Position numbers and translations under genes: made by a program. 19,270 nt of DNA from an uncultured Eubacterium sp. (lineage in GTDB: Bacteria; Bacillota; Clostridia; Lachnospirales; Lachnospiraceae): NCBI GenBank assembly GCA_910589595.1, contig CAJUTM010000035.1, forward strand, positions 1 through 19,270, given 5' to 3'. Shown here one piece after another: positions 1 through 7,196 of the stretch. Below the pieces are notes generated by a model. That model made no database searches, was not told the origin of the DNA, and was given only the letters and a program-made list of their open reading frames with translations. Each line of letters begins with the position of its first letter. The first letter of the stretch is position 1.

Positions 1-7
1 TTGTAAC

Positions 8-36
8 AAAAAGAACCCCGTATTTATGCGGGTTCT
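8..36 (-). terminator. Reverse-facing terminator-like hairpin
   Basis: AGAACCC (12-18) pairs perfectly with GGGTTCT (30-36) around an 11-nt loop. Read on the minus strand, the stem is followed by five T (complement of 8-12), which is the form of an intrinsic terminator. On the plus strand the sequence after the stem is not T-rich. No minus-strand gene lies to its right, since that side is the RHS gene read antisense. It may therefore be a remnant left at a rearrangement junction. Confidence 0.5.
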
Positions 37-53
37 GGCGTTTCGCAAACGCC
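37..53. other. Perfect GGCGTTT/AAACGCC hairpin before the RHS frame
   Basis: GGCGTTT (37-43) and AAACGCC (47-53) are exact inverted arms around a 3-nt loop, directly followed by the palindrome CTAGCTAG (53-60). The palindrome contains the last in-frame stop (TAG, 54-56) before the RHS reading frame. Two hairpins and a palindrome packed against the point where the coding frame opens may mark a recombination junction. The function is unknown. Confidence 0.4.
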
Positions 54-92
54 TAGCTAGTTAAATACGAAAAAGGAGAGGGAAGAAGAGGC

Positions 93-3000
93 ATGTCGCT
101 GGACGGAAAACCGGATTACGAAGAAAAAACCCAACGCACCAAAATCGTCAGCAACGAAAGCCACAACGTATACGGAATCGCCAGCGGCTGGCGTTATGAC
201 TTCCCGTGGATTGAAACCGTCACGCTGGCGGAAAAAGAGGGCTGGGAAAAAAGACCTGCCTACCTCCATTACGGCAGCGCCGGTGTCATTCCAATCAAAA
301 CAGAACAGGACGAAGCCGGCAGGCGCTATCCCATCCAAGGGCTCGAAAACTATGAATACGAAGACGTCAAACTCGAAGACTGGAACAAAACCGTCGATGG
401 CACTGCCTGTAAATATCTGCTGCGCGACAAAACCGGCCTGCGTACCTACTTCAACGAAAACGGCGTCATCGTACTGCAGAAAGACGCCCACGGCAACACC
501 ATCCGCTACACCTACACCGACGGCATCTACTTCAGCAAAATTACCGACTCTGTCGGGAGGGAAATCAAATTTCATTACAGCGAAAGTGACGGGGAAAGGA
601 CCCTGACAAAAGTAACGGTCCAAGGCAATGCCACCGTTGGTGGTGTGAACCAGAAAAACGTTATCTATGAAACTGAAGAAAAAAACTATACCCCCCATCA
701 CGGGGACCGTCTGCACGGCGTCATCCTCACCGCCGCCACCGTCGACGGCAGCAAAGAGAAATACGCCTATCAAACCGTGGAGCGTCTCGTCAACACCGCC
801 GGCGCTGGCGTGGCCTCCCAGCGCGTCTCAACCAACCAGAGTTACCTCCTCAATAAAATCACCGCCAACGGTAGCGAAACCCACTATGAATACCGCGCTG
901 GCTCACTGCGAGGACAAAAGGGACTGAAAGACGGACTGACAAGCACTGACATCCGTGGAAAAAACAGGGTGGAGACAGCCACCACCTATGAAACGGATGA
1001 ATTTGGCAGAACCACCAAAGAGAACACAGTAACCAGAAAACAGCAGGACGGGAAATGGCTTCCCGCTTATGAGACGCAGACCCTTTCTACTTATGACGAT
1101 AATGGAAATATCAGCCAGACGGAAACAAAGAGCCGGAAAGAGGGAGAGACGCAGTGGCAGTCCCAGACCGTCAAGACGGATTATAACGAGCAGGGGCAGG
1201 TCATACAGGAATACACTCCGAGGGGAACAAAAGAAAACGTGGCAACCAGATATGAATACGACATCCTCGGACGGGTGGTGCAGTCCGAAATCCCACAGGA
1301 AAAGAAAGATGGCAGCATAACGTATCAGAAAAACACGACAAAGTACGATAATGCGGGAAACGTGACGGAAAAGAACGAACCGGTGGATGGTGACAGGACG
1401 GCAAAAACCGGGTATACTTATGATAAACGGGGGAATCTTGTGATGCTCAAAAGCCATCTGGATGGGGAGAAGGCCCAGTACGTCCAGTATGTCTATGACA
1501 TCCAAGGGAACAAAGTGCGCCAGTTCACGGGAATGACGGAACCATTGACGCTTACCGTAACGGAAGTGGCAAAGGACACAAAAGCAGAAGACACTTTCAC
1601 CTATGCCGGAAAGACGTATCAGCTCACCGTCAGCGGCAAAAAGAAAATCGATGACATCCGTGAAACCAAGTATGAATACGATGGGAAAAACCAGCTGGTG
1701 GCATTCACTGACCCCGAGGGCAGAAGAGAAACCTACACCTATGACAGAAACAGCAACCTCACAAAAACGGTAGATAAAAACGGCAACACCCTGAAAAACG
1801 AATACGACTACCGGAACCGTCTTACCGAAATGGCCGCAAAAGAGCAGAAAACAGGAAAAGAAACAAAACATAGTTATACTTACAACGCCTATGGAGACAT
1901 AGCCACACAGGATGACACCGCCTTTGTCTATGATGACGCCGCCGGACAGGTTACAAAAGAAACAACAAAACTGACCAAGAATAAGGATGTAGTCAAGAAT
2001 TACAGCTATGATAGTGCCGGAAATAAGTCTGCTTTTGCCGTAAAAGTGGGGGATGATACAAAACTTTTCCTGAAGTACACCTATGACGGCGAATCCAAGC
2101 TGACTGCTGTCACCGACGAAACAGGAAACGAAATAGCAGCATATAACTACGACGCTGACGGCAACCTGTCACAGAGAACCGTGGCAGGAGCAGACCTGAC
2201 GACCACTTATGCCTACGATTACCAGAACCGGCTGACAGATTTAAAAAACCAGACAGGAAACGCCGGAGTAATATCCGAGTATACCTCGGAATATCTTGTC
2301 AACGGGCAAAAATCAAAAGAAACCGCAGATATGGCAGACAAAGACGGCAAGAAAACCACAAAAACATCTACCTACACTTATGATTTATTAGGGCGGATTA
2401 CAAAAGAAACCCAGACAGGAAGGGAAGACATCACCTACACCTACGACAGTAACAACAACCGGAAAGAGATGAAAGCGGGGAATAAGATAACCGCCTATCA
2501 ATACAACAAAAACGACGAACTGCTCCGAACCGACACCTTAAACACCGACACGGAAGAAGACACCGTCGTCCTCTATAAAAACGACAGAAACGGAAACCAG
2601 CTCGCCACCGTCAACCGCTATGAAATCCCAAATGAGAGGAAAGACAGGCCATACATCGACATTGACGTGACACTGGGAGACAACCGGCTGAATGAAAACA
2701 CCGTCAACCATTATAATGCACTAAACCAGCTTACAAAAACACTGACAAAGAACTATAAGGTAAGCTTTACTTATGATTCGGAGGGCCTGCGGACAAGTAA
2801 GACAGTGAACGGGGAAAAGACCGTATTCGTCTGGGACGGCGGCCAGCTGGTAATGGAACTGTCCGGGGGCGGCAAAGTAAAGAAACGATACATCCGTGGA
2901 AACGGCCGGGGTTCCGGCAGTAACCTTTTATATGCTGACAAAGGAACAGAAAACGCCTCTAAAGAGGCATCCGAAAAACAGTACTATGTAACCGATTCGC

Positions 3001-3818
3001 ATGGGAATGTAGTACAGCTGACCGACGAAAAAGGAAACGTCATCAAGACCTATGAGTACGACTCCTTTGGCAATGAAGTAAAGCCGGACGGAAAAGACGA
3101 CAACCCGTTCCGCTACTGCGGGGAGTACTACGATAAGGAGACAGAAGAAATCTATCTGCGGGCACGGTACTACCAGCCGGAAATGGGGAGGTTTCTGACA
3201 AGGGATACCTATACCGGAGAAGAGGATGAGCCGCTGAGTTTGCAGTTGTATACCTACTGTGAGAATGACGGGGTGAATATGGTAGACCCGAGTGGGCATG
3301 ATGGGATATGGTTATATGCAAAAGATGGGGCTGCTATAGGACCATTAACCTTTGGGCATGTGGCATTAGTATTTCAAGGTGATTTTATTCGGCCATCTAA
3401 CTGGAATTATATTTCATGGGCGAAAAACGGATTAACGACAGGTGTTGTAAAAGGTTATAATAGAATGAATAGTAAAAAGCCATGGAAAAAGAAGAAGAAA
3501 AAAACAATTGCTAAAGAGTTAAGAAAAAAAGTAAATAAGAAATTTAGAAAAGGGGAAGCTGAATATACAAGTGCAATATTCATAAGTGCTGCATTTTGGC
3601 AAACAGATGAAAAAGCAAATGAATTGAAACAGACACATAACTATAGACTTTTATCATATAATTGTACTCAATTTATTTGTAATGTTATTGGAGAATCTGT
3701 AAAGTTTCATAATAATCAGTCAATATTGAAAGACAGTTTTTTAGATTTAATGACAGAAACTTTTCCAAGGAAATCTACTAAAAAAGTTAGAGAAATAAAA
3801 AAAGTTTATGGTTTATAG
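93..3818 (+). CDS. RHS/YD-repeat protein with C-terminal cysteine-peptidase-like toxin tip
   Basis: Wall-associated RHS repeat protein of 1241 residues, probably a contact-dependent polymorphic toxin. Residues 1-50 resemble the usual domain just before the repeats (GWRYDFPWIE). YD repeats fill roughly 100-960 (for example YEYDILGR, YTYDRNSNL, YAYDYQNRL). The RHS core is about 964-1069, including RARYYQPEMGRFLTRD and ending in VDPSGH, the standard junction before a variable tip. The tip (1070-1241) is AT-rich, unlike the core, and holds GHVALVF (His1089) and YNCTQF (Cys1191), separated by a lysine-rich stretch. His before Cys is the order in circularly permuted NlpC/P60 or papain-like enzymes, so a peptidase or amidase activity is inferred. 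ATG 93 has AAGGAGAG upstream and is the only start after the stop at 54-56. There is no signal peptide and the long N-terminal part usual in the family is absent, so the gene is probably 5'-truncated or assembled by recombination. Confidence 0.88.
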   Translation: MSLDGKPDYEEKTQRTKIVSNESHNVYGIASGWRYDFPWIETVTLAEKEGWEKRPAYLHYGSAGVIPIKTEQDEAGRRYPIQGLENYEYEDVKLEDWNKTVDGTACKYLLRDKTGLRTYFNENGVIVLQKDAHGNTIRYTYTDGIYFSKITDSVGREIKFHYSESDGERTLTKVTVQGNATVGGVNQKNVIYETEEKNYTPHHGDRLHGVILTAATVDGSKEKYAYQTVERLVNTAGAGVASQRVSTNQSYLLNKITANGSETHYEYRAGSLRGQKGLKDGLTSTDIRGKNRVETATTYETDEFGRTTKENTVTRKQQDGKWLPAYETQTLSTYDDNGNISQTETKSRKEGETQWQSQTVKTDYNEQGQVIQEYTPRGTKENVATRYEYDILGRVVQSEIPQEKKDGSITYQKNTTKYDNAGNVTEKNEPVDGDRTAKTGYTYDKRGNLVMLKSHLDGEKAQYVQYVYDIQGNKVRQFTGMTEPLTLTVTEVAKDTKAEDTFTYAGKTYQLTVSGKKKIDDIRETKYEYDGKNQLVAFTDPEGRRETYTYDRNSNLTKTVDKNGNTLKNEYDYRNRLTEMAAKEQKTGKETKHSYTYNAYGDIATQDDTAFVYDDAAGQVTKETTKLTKNKDVVKNYSYDSAGNKSAFAVKVGDDTKLFLKYTYDGESKLTAVTDETGNEIAAYNYDADGNLSQRTVAGADLTTTYAYDYQNRLTDLKNQTGNAGVISEYTSEYLVNGQKSKETADMADKDGKKTTKTSTYTYDLLGRITKETQTGREDITYTYDSNNNRKEMKAGNKITAYQYNKNDELLRTDTLNTDTEEDTVVLYKNDRNGNQLATVNRYEIPNERKDRPYIDIDVTLGDNRLNENTVNHYNALNQLTKTLTKNYKVSFTYDSEGLRTSKTVNGEKTVFVWDGGQLVMELSGGGKVKKRYIRGNGRGSGSNLLYADKGTENASKEASEKQYYVTDSHGNVVQLTDEKGNVIKTYEYDSFGNEVKPDGKDDNPFRYCGEYYDKETEEIYLRARYYQPEMGRFLTRDTYTGEEDEPLSLQLYTYCENDGVNMVDPSGHDGIWLYAKDGAAIGPLTFGHVALVFQGDFIRPSNWNYISWAKNGLTTGVVKGYNRMNSKKPWKKKKKKTIAKELRKKVNKKFRKGEAEYTSAIFISAAFWQTDEKANELKQTHNYRLLSYNCTQFICNVIGESVKFHNNQSILKDSFLDLMTETFPRKSTKKVREIKKVYGL

Positions 3819-3928
3819 ATAGCTCTGGTATATCATATTCTGTGAAGTATTATTTGTATTTTTTAACGGTTGTACAATTTTTTATATTGAATTACTCAAA
3901 CAAAATGTTTTCAGAATGGAGGATTGAA

Positions 3929-4180
3929 ATGAAAAAAGTAAGGCTTCTTAGTATATTAGGATATGCAACTATTATAGAGGGAATAATTTCTTCTATTATA
4001 CTTTTTATAACGGTATATAACGATGAGGATTTAGGTGCTTTAGGGGCAATTGGAACAATGTATTTTTCTTTTCAGGTAGTGTTTTTTTCAATTGTCATAG
4101 GGTTTATATGTATAGCGGTTTCTAAAATTTTGGATAACTTAGAAAAAAAAAACAAAGTAAATGGTGGAAGCATATCGTAA
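3929..4180 (+). CDS. Two-helix membrane protein, candidate immunity protein
   Basis: An 83-residue protein starting MKKVRLLSILGY, with two hydrophobic segments (about residues 6-26 and 46-67) and a charged end (LDNLEKKNKV). ATG 3929 is preferred over the upstream start at 3842 because TGGAGG lies at 3917-3922, six bases before it. The gene lies about 110 bp after the RHS toxin gene on the same strand, the usual place for an immunity gene, but no immunity family is recognised from sequence. The frame ends just after a run of ten A (4143-4152). One additional A would join it to the hydrophobic frame at 4138-4335, giving a 135-residue, four-helix protein. The coded product may thus be a truncated mutant, or the run may allow slippage. 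Codon use is AT-rich like the toxin tip, suggesting the two arrived together. Confidence 0.6.
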   Translation: MKKVRLLSILGYATIIEGIISSIILFITVYNDEDLGALGAIGTMYFSFQVVFFSIVIGFICIAVSKILDNLEKKNKVNGGSIS

Positions 4181-4334
4181 AGATTTCTCTAATTTCGTTA
4201 AGTGTTTTTTTTCTATTATTGATTTGTTTAGTTATTCTGTTTTTGGGAGAGAGTTTTGGAGTAACATTATGCAATCTTGCAACCATTTTAATAGATATAA
4301 TTATTTTGGGAAGTAGCTTTATAAATCTATATTA
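3985..4334 (+). repeat. 350-bp direct repeat, copy A
   Basis: Matches 8651-9001 from AATTTCTTCT to CTATATTA. By eye I count three substitutions (4038, 4313, 4314) and one indel: seven T here in the run at 4082-4088, eight in the other copy. This is about 99% identity. The repeat covers most of the immunity-candidate gene and ends almost exactly at the stop of its longer frame. Copy A has the complete 5' end of the gene; copy B does not. Confidence 0.93.
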
Positions 4335-4335
4335 A
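4138..4335 (+). pseudogene. Out-of-frame continuation of the membrane protein (helices 3 and 4)
   Basis: This frame is open from just after the stop at 4135-4137 to TAA 4333-4335. It reads a basic start (KQSKWWKHIVK) followed by two strong hydrophobic stretches, ISLISLSVFFLLLICLVILF and a second one ending in INLY. It has no ATG, GTG or TTG near its start and no ribosome binding site. It overlaps the end of the upstream gene one frame away, so it reads naturally as that gene's continuation. The second copy at 8651-9001 keeps this frame with a stop at the equivalent place, supporting it as the original C-terminus. It could be expressed only by frameshifting or slippage at the A run. Confidence 0.55.
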
Positions 4336-4369
4336 ACAGAGATTGTAGTGTGAAAAAGGCAGCGCAGAA

Positions 4370-4525
4370 ATGGGGATTTATATGGATGAGCCGGAGAGCC
4401 TGCATTTGTATACTTATTGTAAGAATGATGGGGTGAATATGGTTGACCCGAGTGGACACTGGGGAAAGGAAGAGAGTAAAACAATATTAAAGTTTCATTT
4501 TCAGTTCGAAATAAAAGGAAAGTAA
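4370..4525 (+). pseudogene. Orphan RHS tip: core end plus short different C-terminus
   Basis: This frame (open from 4349, first ATG 4370) reads DEPESLHLYTYCKNDGVNMV followed by DPSGHWGKEESK and ends IKGK. The first part is nearly the same as residues ~1045-1069 of the large RHS gene, at both protein and DNA level, but after VDPSGH the tip is only about 21 residues and unrelated. Such scraps are a known product of tip exchange in polymorphic toxin loci, where an incoming tip displaces the old one downstream. There is no convincing ribosome binding site, and the tip is too short for a known toxin domain. Its stop overlaps the next possible start (TAATG, 4523-4527). Confidence 0.75.
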
Positions 4526-4581
4526 TGGTAAAGAGGCGGCAATGTCCTGCTTATGACACAAATAGAAAGAGGTGGTTTGGT

Positions 4582-4830
4582 ATGAAAAGAATTATACTGT
4601 TCAGTTTGTTTTTTGTTGCAATGATAGCAGAACTATCTTGTGGCAGTGTATCCCCAAATGGGGTAAACGTAGAGAACAGGTTGAAAGATGGGGAAAATGA
4701 AGAGTCGGTAGCGATGCCCACTGGGCACAGTCAGACGGCATCTCCCAGTCAGAGTCAGACGGAACTTCCCGAGCAGAGTAAGGTCGAGAAAGTGTCTTTG
4801 GATATTGCGTTTGAATATGCTTTGGGATAA
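4582..4830 (+). CDS. Short exported Ser/Gln-rich protein or lipoprotein fragment
   Basis: An 82-residue product with a clear export signal (MKRIILFSLFFVAMIAELSC). A Cys follows the hydrophobic stretch, but the lipobox is poor because the -3 position is Glu, so lipidation is doubtful. The rest is low complexity, Ser, Gln and Glu rich (SQTASPSQSQTELPEQSK), and stops early at FEYALG. ATG 4582 is chosen because AGAGGTGG lies 7-14 bases upstream. An in-frame ATG at 4525 would overlap the stop of the orphan RHS tip and add 19 residues without a good ribosome site. The form suggests the signal and linker of a longer lipoprotein that has lost its domain. The function is not recognised. Confidence 0.5.
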   Translation: MKRIILFSLFFVAMIAELSCGSVSPNGVNVENRLKDGENEESVAMPTGHSQTASPSQSQTELPEQSKVEKVSLDIAFEYALG

Positions 4831-4934
4831 GCAAACTGCTGTTTTCCCCGTTGTATCATACTTTTTGAGAATTCCTCGGCTTGAAAAGGCGTGGTAAAAT
4901 CCTTTTTTTGTGATACACTGTTTCAATAAATCAG

Positions 4935-6440
4935 GTGAGTTATGGCATTCTTGTTGGCAATAAAGTTCATCTGAAAACTTACAAAGAAAATGCGGGAAAT
5001 TCAAGAAACGTCTTGAGTTTCCGCAAATTGTCAAATAAAGATGCTAGGATTATTGCTGAAGGTTGCAAAATTGTTGATGAAAGATCTAAAAAAGAGGATT
5101 GGAAAAAATCATGGACTTTGAAGATGGGGAAGAAAAAGATTGAGTTAAAGATAGATCAAAAAGAAATAGGAGCGGAAATGTATTATAGTAATTATGAGAA
5201 AAATTGGAAACCAGACCTTCATACAATACCAAAGAAAAAAATATCAAAAAGCACTAAAAAAAGCAAAAGAAATATTATTTTGTTATTCATAGTTTGTCTA
5301 TATGTTGAATCTATTATTGTTTGTGCTAAAGGTACAATAAAAAACGGAACAGAAAAAACAAAATATGGGGAATATATATATGAAGATGGCGCACTTATGG
5401 CAGTAAGAAGAAATAACTATGGTATACTTGCTAAAAATGTGAATGAATGTAAAGTGTCAACGGGAGGATATGGAAGTAGTGTTTTTGTGAAAAAGTCAGG
5501 CAAAAAGAATTATGTTTATGAAATTGGTCTAAAAAGAAATCTTTTTCCTAAACACATAATTAGCCAAAAAGCTGCTGAATTTTACCCCATTGGGAATGAA
5601 AGGATAATTTTAGCAGATAAGAATAAAAAATTTATATATAGAGGAGAGGGACGCTGCTTTTTCCTTTATACTCACAAAACAGAAAAAGAATGTGTTGCTT
5701 CGTCGGGCTTTTGTAAAAAAGAAAAAGTGCTAAAAGGTGTAAAGAAAGTATGGGCAGATAACGGAGGAGTTGCATATGTAAAAGATAATAAACTGTTTTT
5801 TGCATTTTCACAGCCGGCAGTTGGCTGCTATGATGATAAAAGAGCAGGCGTTTACAGTGGCTTTGATGGGAGAGGAAATCAAATCAAAAAGGTAGTTGCA
5901 CCACATTATGGCGGCCCGGTATTTGTGTTAATGAAAGATGGCAGTTTATGGGGGATGGGTGATAATTCTACTAAACTGATTTCAAATGATAAAACAAAGT
6001 ATAGGGCAGAGTTTCATAGCTTACAAATCAAAGATATTATAGATATTGATACAAATGGTGTAAATGCAGCTGCTATAAAAAAGAATGGAGAATTGTGGGT
6101 ATGGGGAAAGTCTTTAAAAAATAAGAATAAGTATATGAATAAACCTCAAAAAATAGCGAGGGATGTGAAAGAAGTATCCATAGGAACCAATACACATGGA
6201 AAAGATAAGTCAATAATTCTTTATTTGAAGAAAGGTGGAAAAGCATATGGTTTGGGAGGGAACAGAGGATATGGTTCATATATGTTAACAAATAAATGTA
6301 AGAAAAAATGGATTGACAAACCAGTATTGCTAACGGGAAATATAAAACATATTTATGCAGCAACTGATATGTCGCTATTATTAAATAAAAGGAAAGAACT
6401 TTTGTGGACAGGAATTTTTTCGTCACCAATAATTATTTAA
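4935..6440 (+). CDS. Membrane-anchored or exported RCC1-like repeat protein
   Basis: A 501-codon AT-rich gene, GTG start as drawn. Residues 1-95 are a charged, unrecognised region. Residues 113-132 (IILLFIVCLYVESIIVCAKG) form a signal peptide or membrane anchor preceded by many lysines. The remainder has repeated blades of RCC1 type: VFVLMKDGSLWGMGDN, AAIKKNGELWVWGKS, LKKGGKAYGLGGNRGYGSY and a final LLLNKRKELLWTG. In this family such blades build a beta-propeller that usually binds a partner. An internal ATG at 5178 (residue 82) with AGGAG a few bases upstream would give a 420-residue protein with the hydrophobic segment nearer its N-terminus, and may be the true start. The upstream part could then be a leftover of another gene. 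No catalytic motif is seen. It lies among displaced RHS scraps. Confidence 0.65.
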   Translation: MSYGILVGNKVHLKTYKENAGNSRNVLSFRKLSNKDARIIAEGCKIVDERSKKEDWKKSWTLKMGKKKIELKIDQKEIGAEMYYSNYEKNWKPDLHTIPKKKISKSTKKSKRNIILLFIVCLYVESIIVCAKGTIKNGTEKTKYGEYIYEDGALMAVRRNNYGILAKNVNECKVSTGGYGSSVFVKKSGKKNYVYEIGLKRNLFPKHIISQKAAEFYPIGNERIILADKNKKFIYRGEGRCFFLYTHKTEKECVASSGFCKKEKVLKGVKKVWADNGGVAYVKDNKLFFAFSQPAVGCYDDKRAGVYSGFDGRGNQIKKVVAPHYGGPVFVLMKDGSLWGMGDNSTKLISNDKTKYRAEFHSLQIKDIIDIDTNGVNAAAIKKNGELWVWGKSLKNKNKYMNKPQKIARDVKEVSIGTNTHGKDKSIILYLKKGGKAYGLGGNRGYGSYMLTNKCKKKWIDKPVLLTGNIKHIYAATDMSLLLNKRKELLWTGIFSSPIII

Positions 6441-6576
6441 AAGGGAAATAATTATACAACATCACAATAAGTTAAAGGCAATATCGCTAGAGTGTACAAT
6501 TGCGGAATGTGGATAAGGGGATATGATGATTTATGTATAATATAGGAAACCAAGGTTATGCCTATACATAGATATA

Positions 6577-6948
6577 ATGGAAAGACCTATTTTAGATAAA
6601 AACTTAGATAGCCAAACATTTCGTGATTTCTACTTTTTAAAAGAGGAATTGGTAAATTTTTGTAGAGAAAATGGCTTACCTGTATCTGGTGGGAAATTAG
6701 AAATAACAGATAGGATTGCATATTTTCTTGATACAGGAAAAATTTTGTCTGCTTCAACGGAAAGAAAAAGAGCAACAACTATACCTACCATTTGTGAAGA
6801 TACAAAAATGGAGGCAAACTTTGTTTGTTCGGAAAAACATAGTACATTTTTTAGAGAGCATATTGGAAATCGTTTTTCATTCAATGTGGCTTTTCAAAAA
6901 TGGTTAAAAAGCAATTCCGGAAAATTTCATAAGAGCTCCTGTTCCTAA
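6577..6948 (+). CDS. SAP-domain protein, probably C-terminally truncated
   Basis: A 123-residue protein. FRDFYFLKEELVNFCRENGL followed by GGKLEITDRIAYFL (about residues 16-52) fits a SAP helix-extended-helix DNA-binding motif, with conserved LKxEL, GLxxSGGK and LxxRIxxFL positions. The second half, ending NRFSFNVAFQKWLKSNSGK, resembles the domain that follows SAP in small Firmicutes proteins (from memory, DUF6434). In that family the sequence continues past the KWLK motif, whereas here it ends FHKSSCS, so the end is probably lost by frameshift or recombination near 6927. There is no clear ribosome binding site; a TATAAT at 6536-6541 might serve as a -10 box. Its role is unknown. Confidence 0.6.
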   Translation: MERPILDKNLDSQTFRDFYFLKEELVNFCRENGLPVSGGKLEITDRIAYFLDTGKILSASTERKRATTIPTICEDTKMEANFVCSEKHSTFFREHIGNRFSFNVAFQKWLKSNSGKFHKSSCS

Positions 6949-6999
6949 GGTTCTGTTGGGCTTAAGAATTGATGTGGTTTATCAAATGAAGTAGTAAGG

Positions 7000-7116
7000 T
7001 ATGTTTATGAAACAGATAATCTGTCCGAGAGAACCGTGGCAGGAAATGATATGAAAACCACCGATGGCTATGGCTACGATTATCGGAAACATTTAAAATA
7101 TTATATTTTATCTTAG
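7000..7116 (+). pseudogene. RHS core fragment
   Basis: The frame starting at 7000 reads YVYETDNLSERTVAGNDMKT and then TDGYGYDYRKH before unrelated sequence and a stop at 7114-7116. It matches the YD-repeat section of the large RHS gene near 2145-2230 (NLSQRTVAGADLTTTYAYDY), including DNA runs such as GAACCGTGGCAGGA. It lacks a start and is only about 31 recognisable residues. It is a remnant of an older RHS gene copy, next to the mobile-looking winged-helix gene. Confidence 0.65.
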
Positions 7117-7167
7117 GCACTTACCAATGTTTTTCTACGCAAAATGGCAAAATTTACCCATAGTGAA

Positions 7168-7196
7168 CCAGCACTGTATTAAGATGCCAGTGCTGG
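7168..7196. other. 9-bp hairpin at the 3' end of the winged-helix gene
   Basis: CCAGCACTG (7168-7176) and CAGTGCTGG (7188-7196) are exact inverted arms around an 11-nt loop that contains the minus-strand stop codon (7179-7181). There is no T-tract on either side, so this is not a standard terminator. It could be an element end, a processing site, or a weak terminator. Confidence 0.45.

Noticed and set aside
903..1871. 322-residue minus-strand frame inside the RHS gene
   Set aside because: It lies antisense to clear YD repeats, has no ribosome site, and its Phe/Val-rich product reflects the repeats on the opposite strand.
3842..3928. Longer start (ATG or GTG near 3842) for the membrane protein
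   Set aside because: There is no ribosome binding site there, while TGGAGG sits six bases before ATG 3929 and the protein then begins with a normal MKK membrane start.
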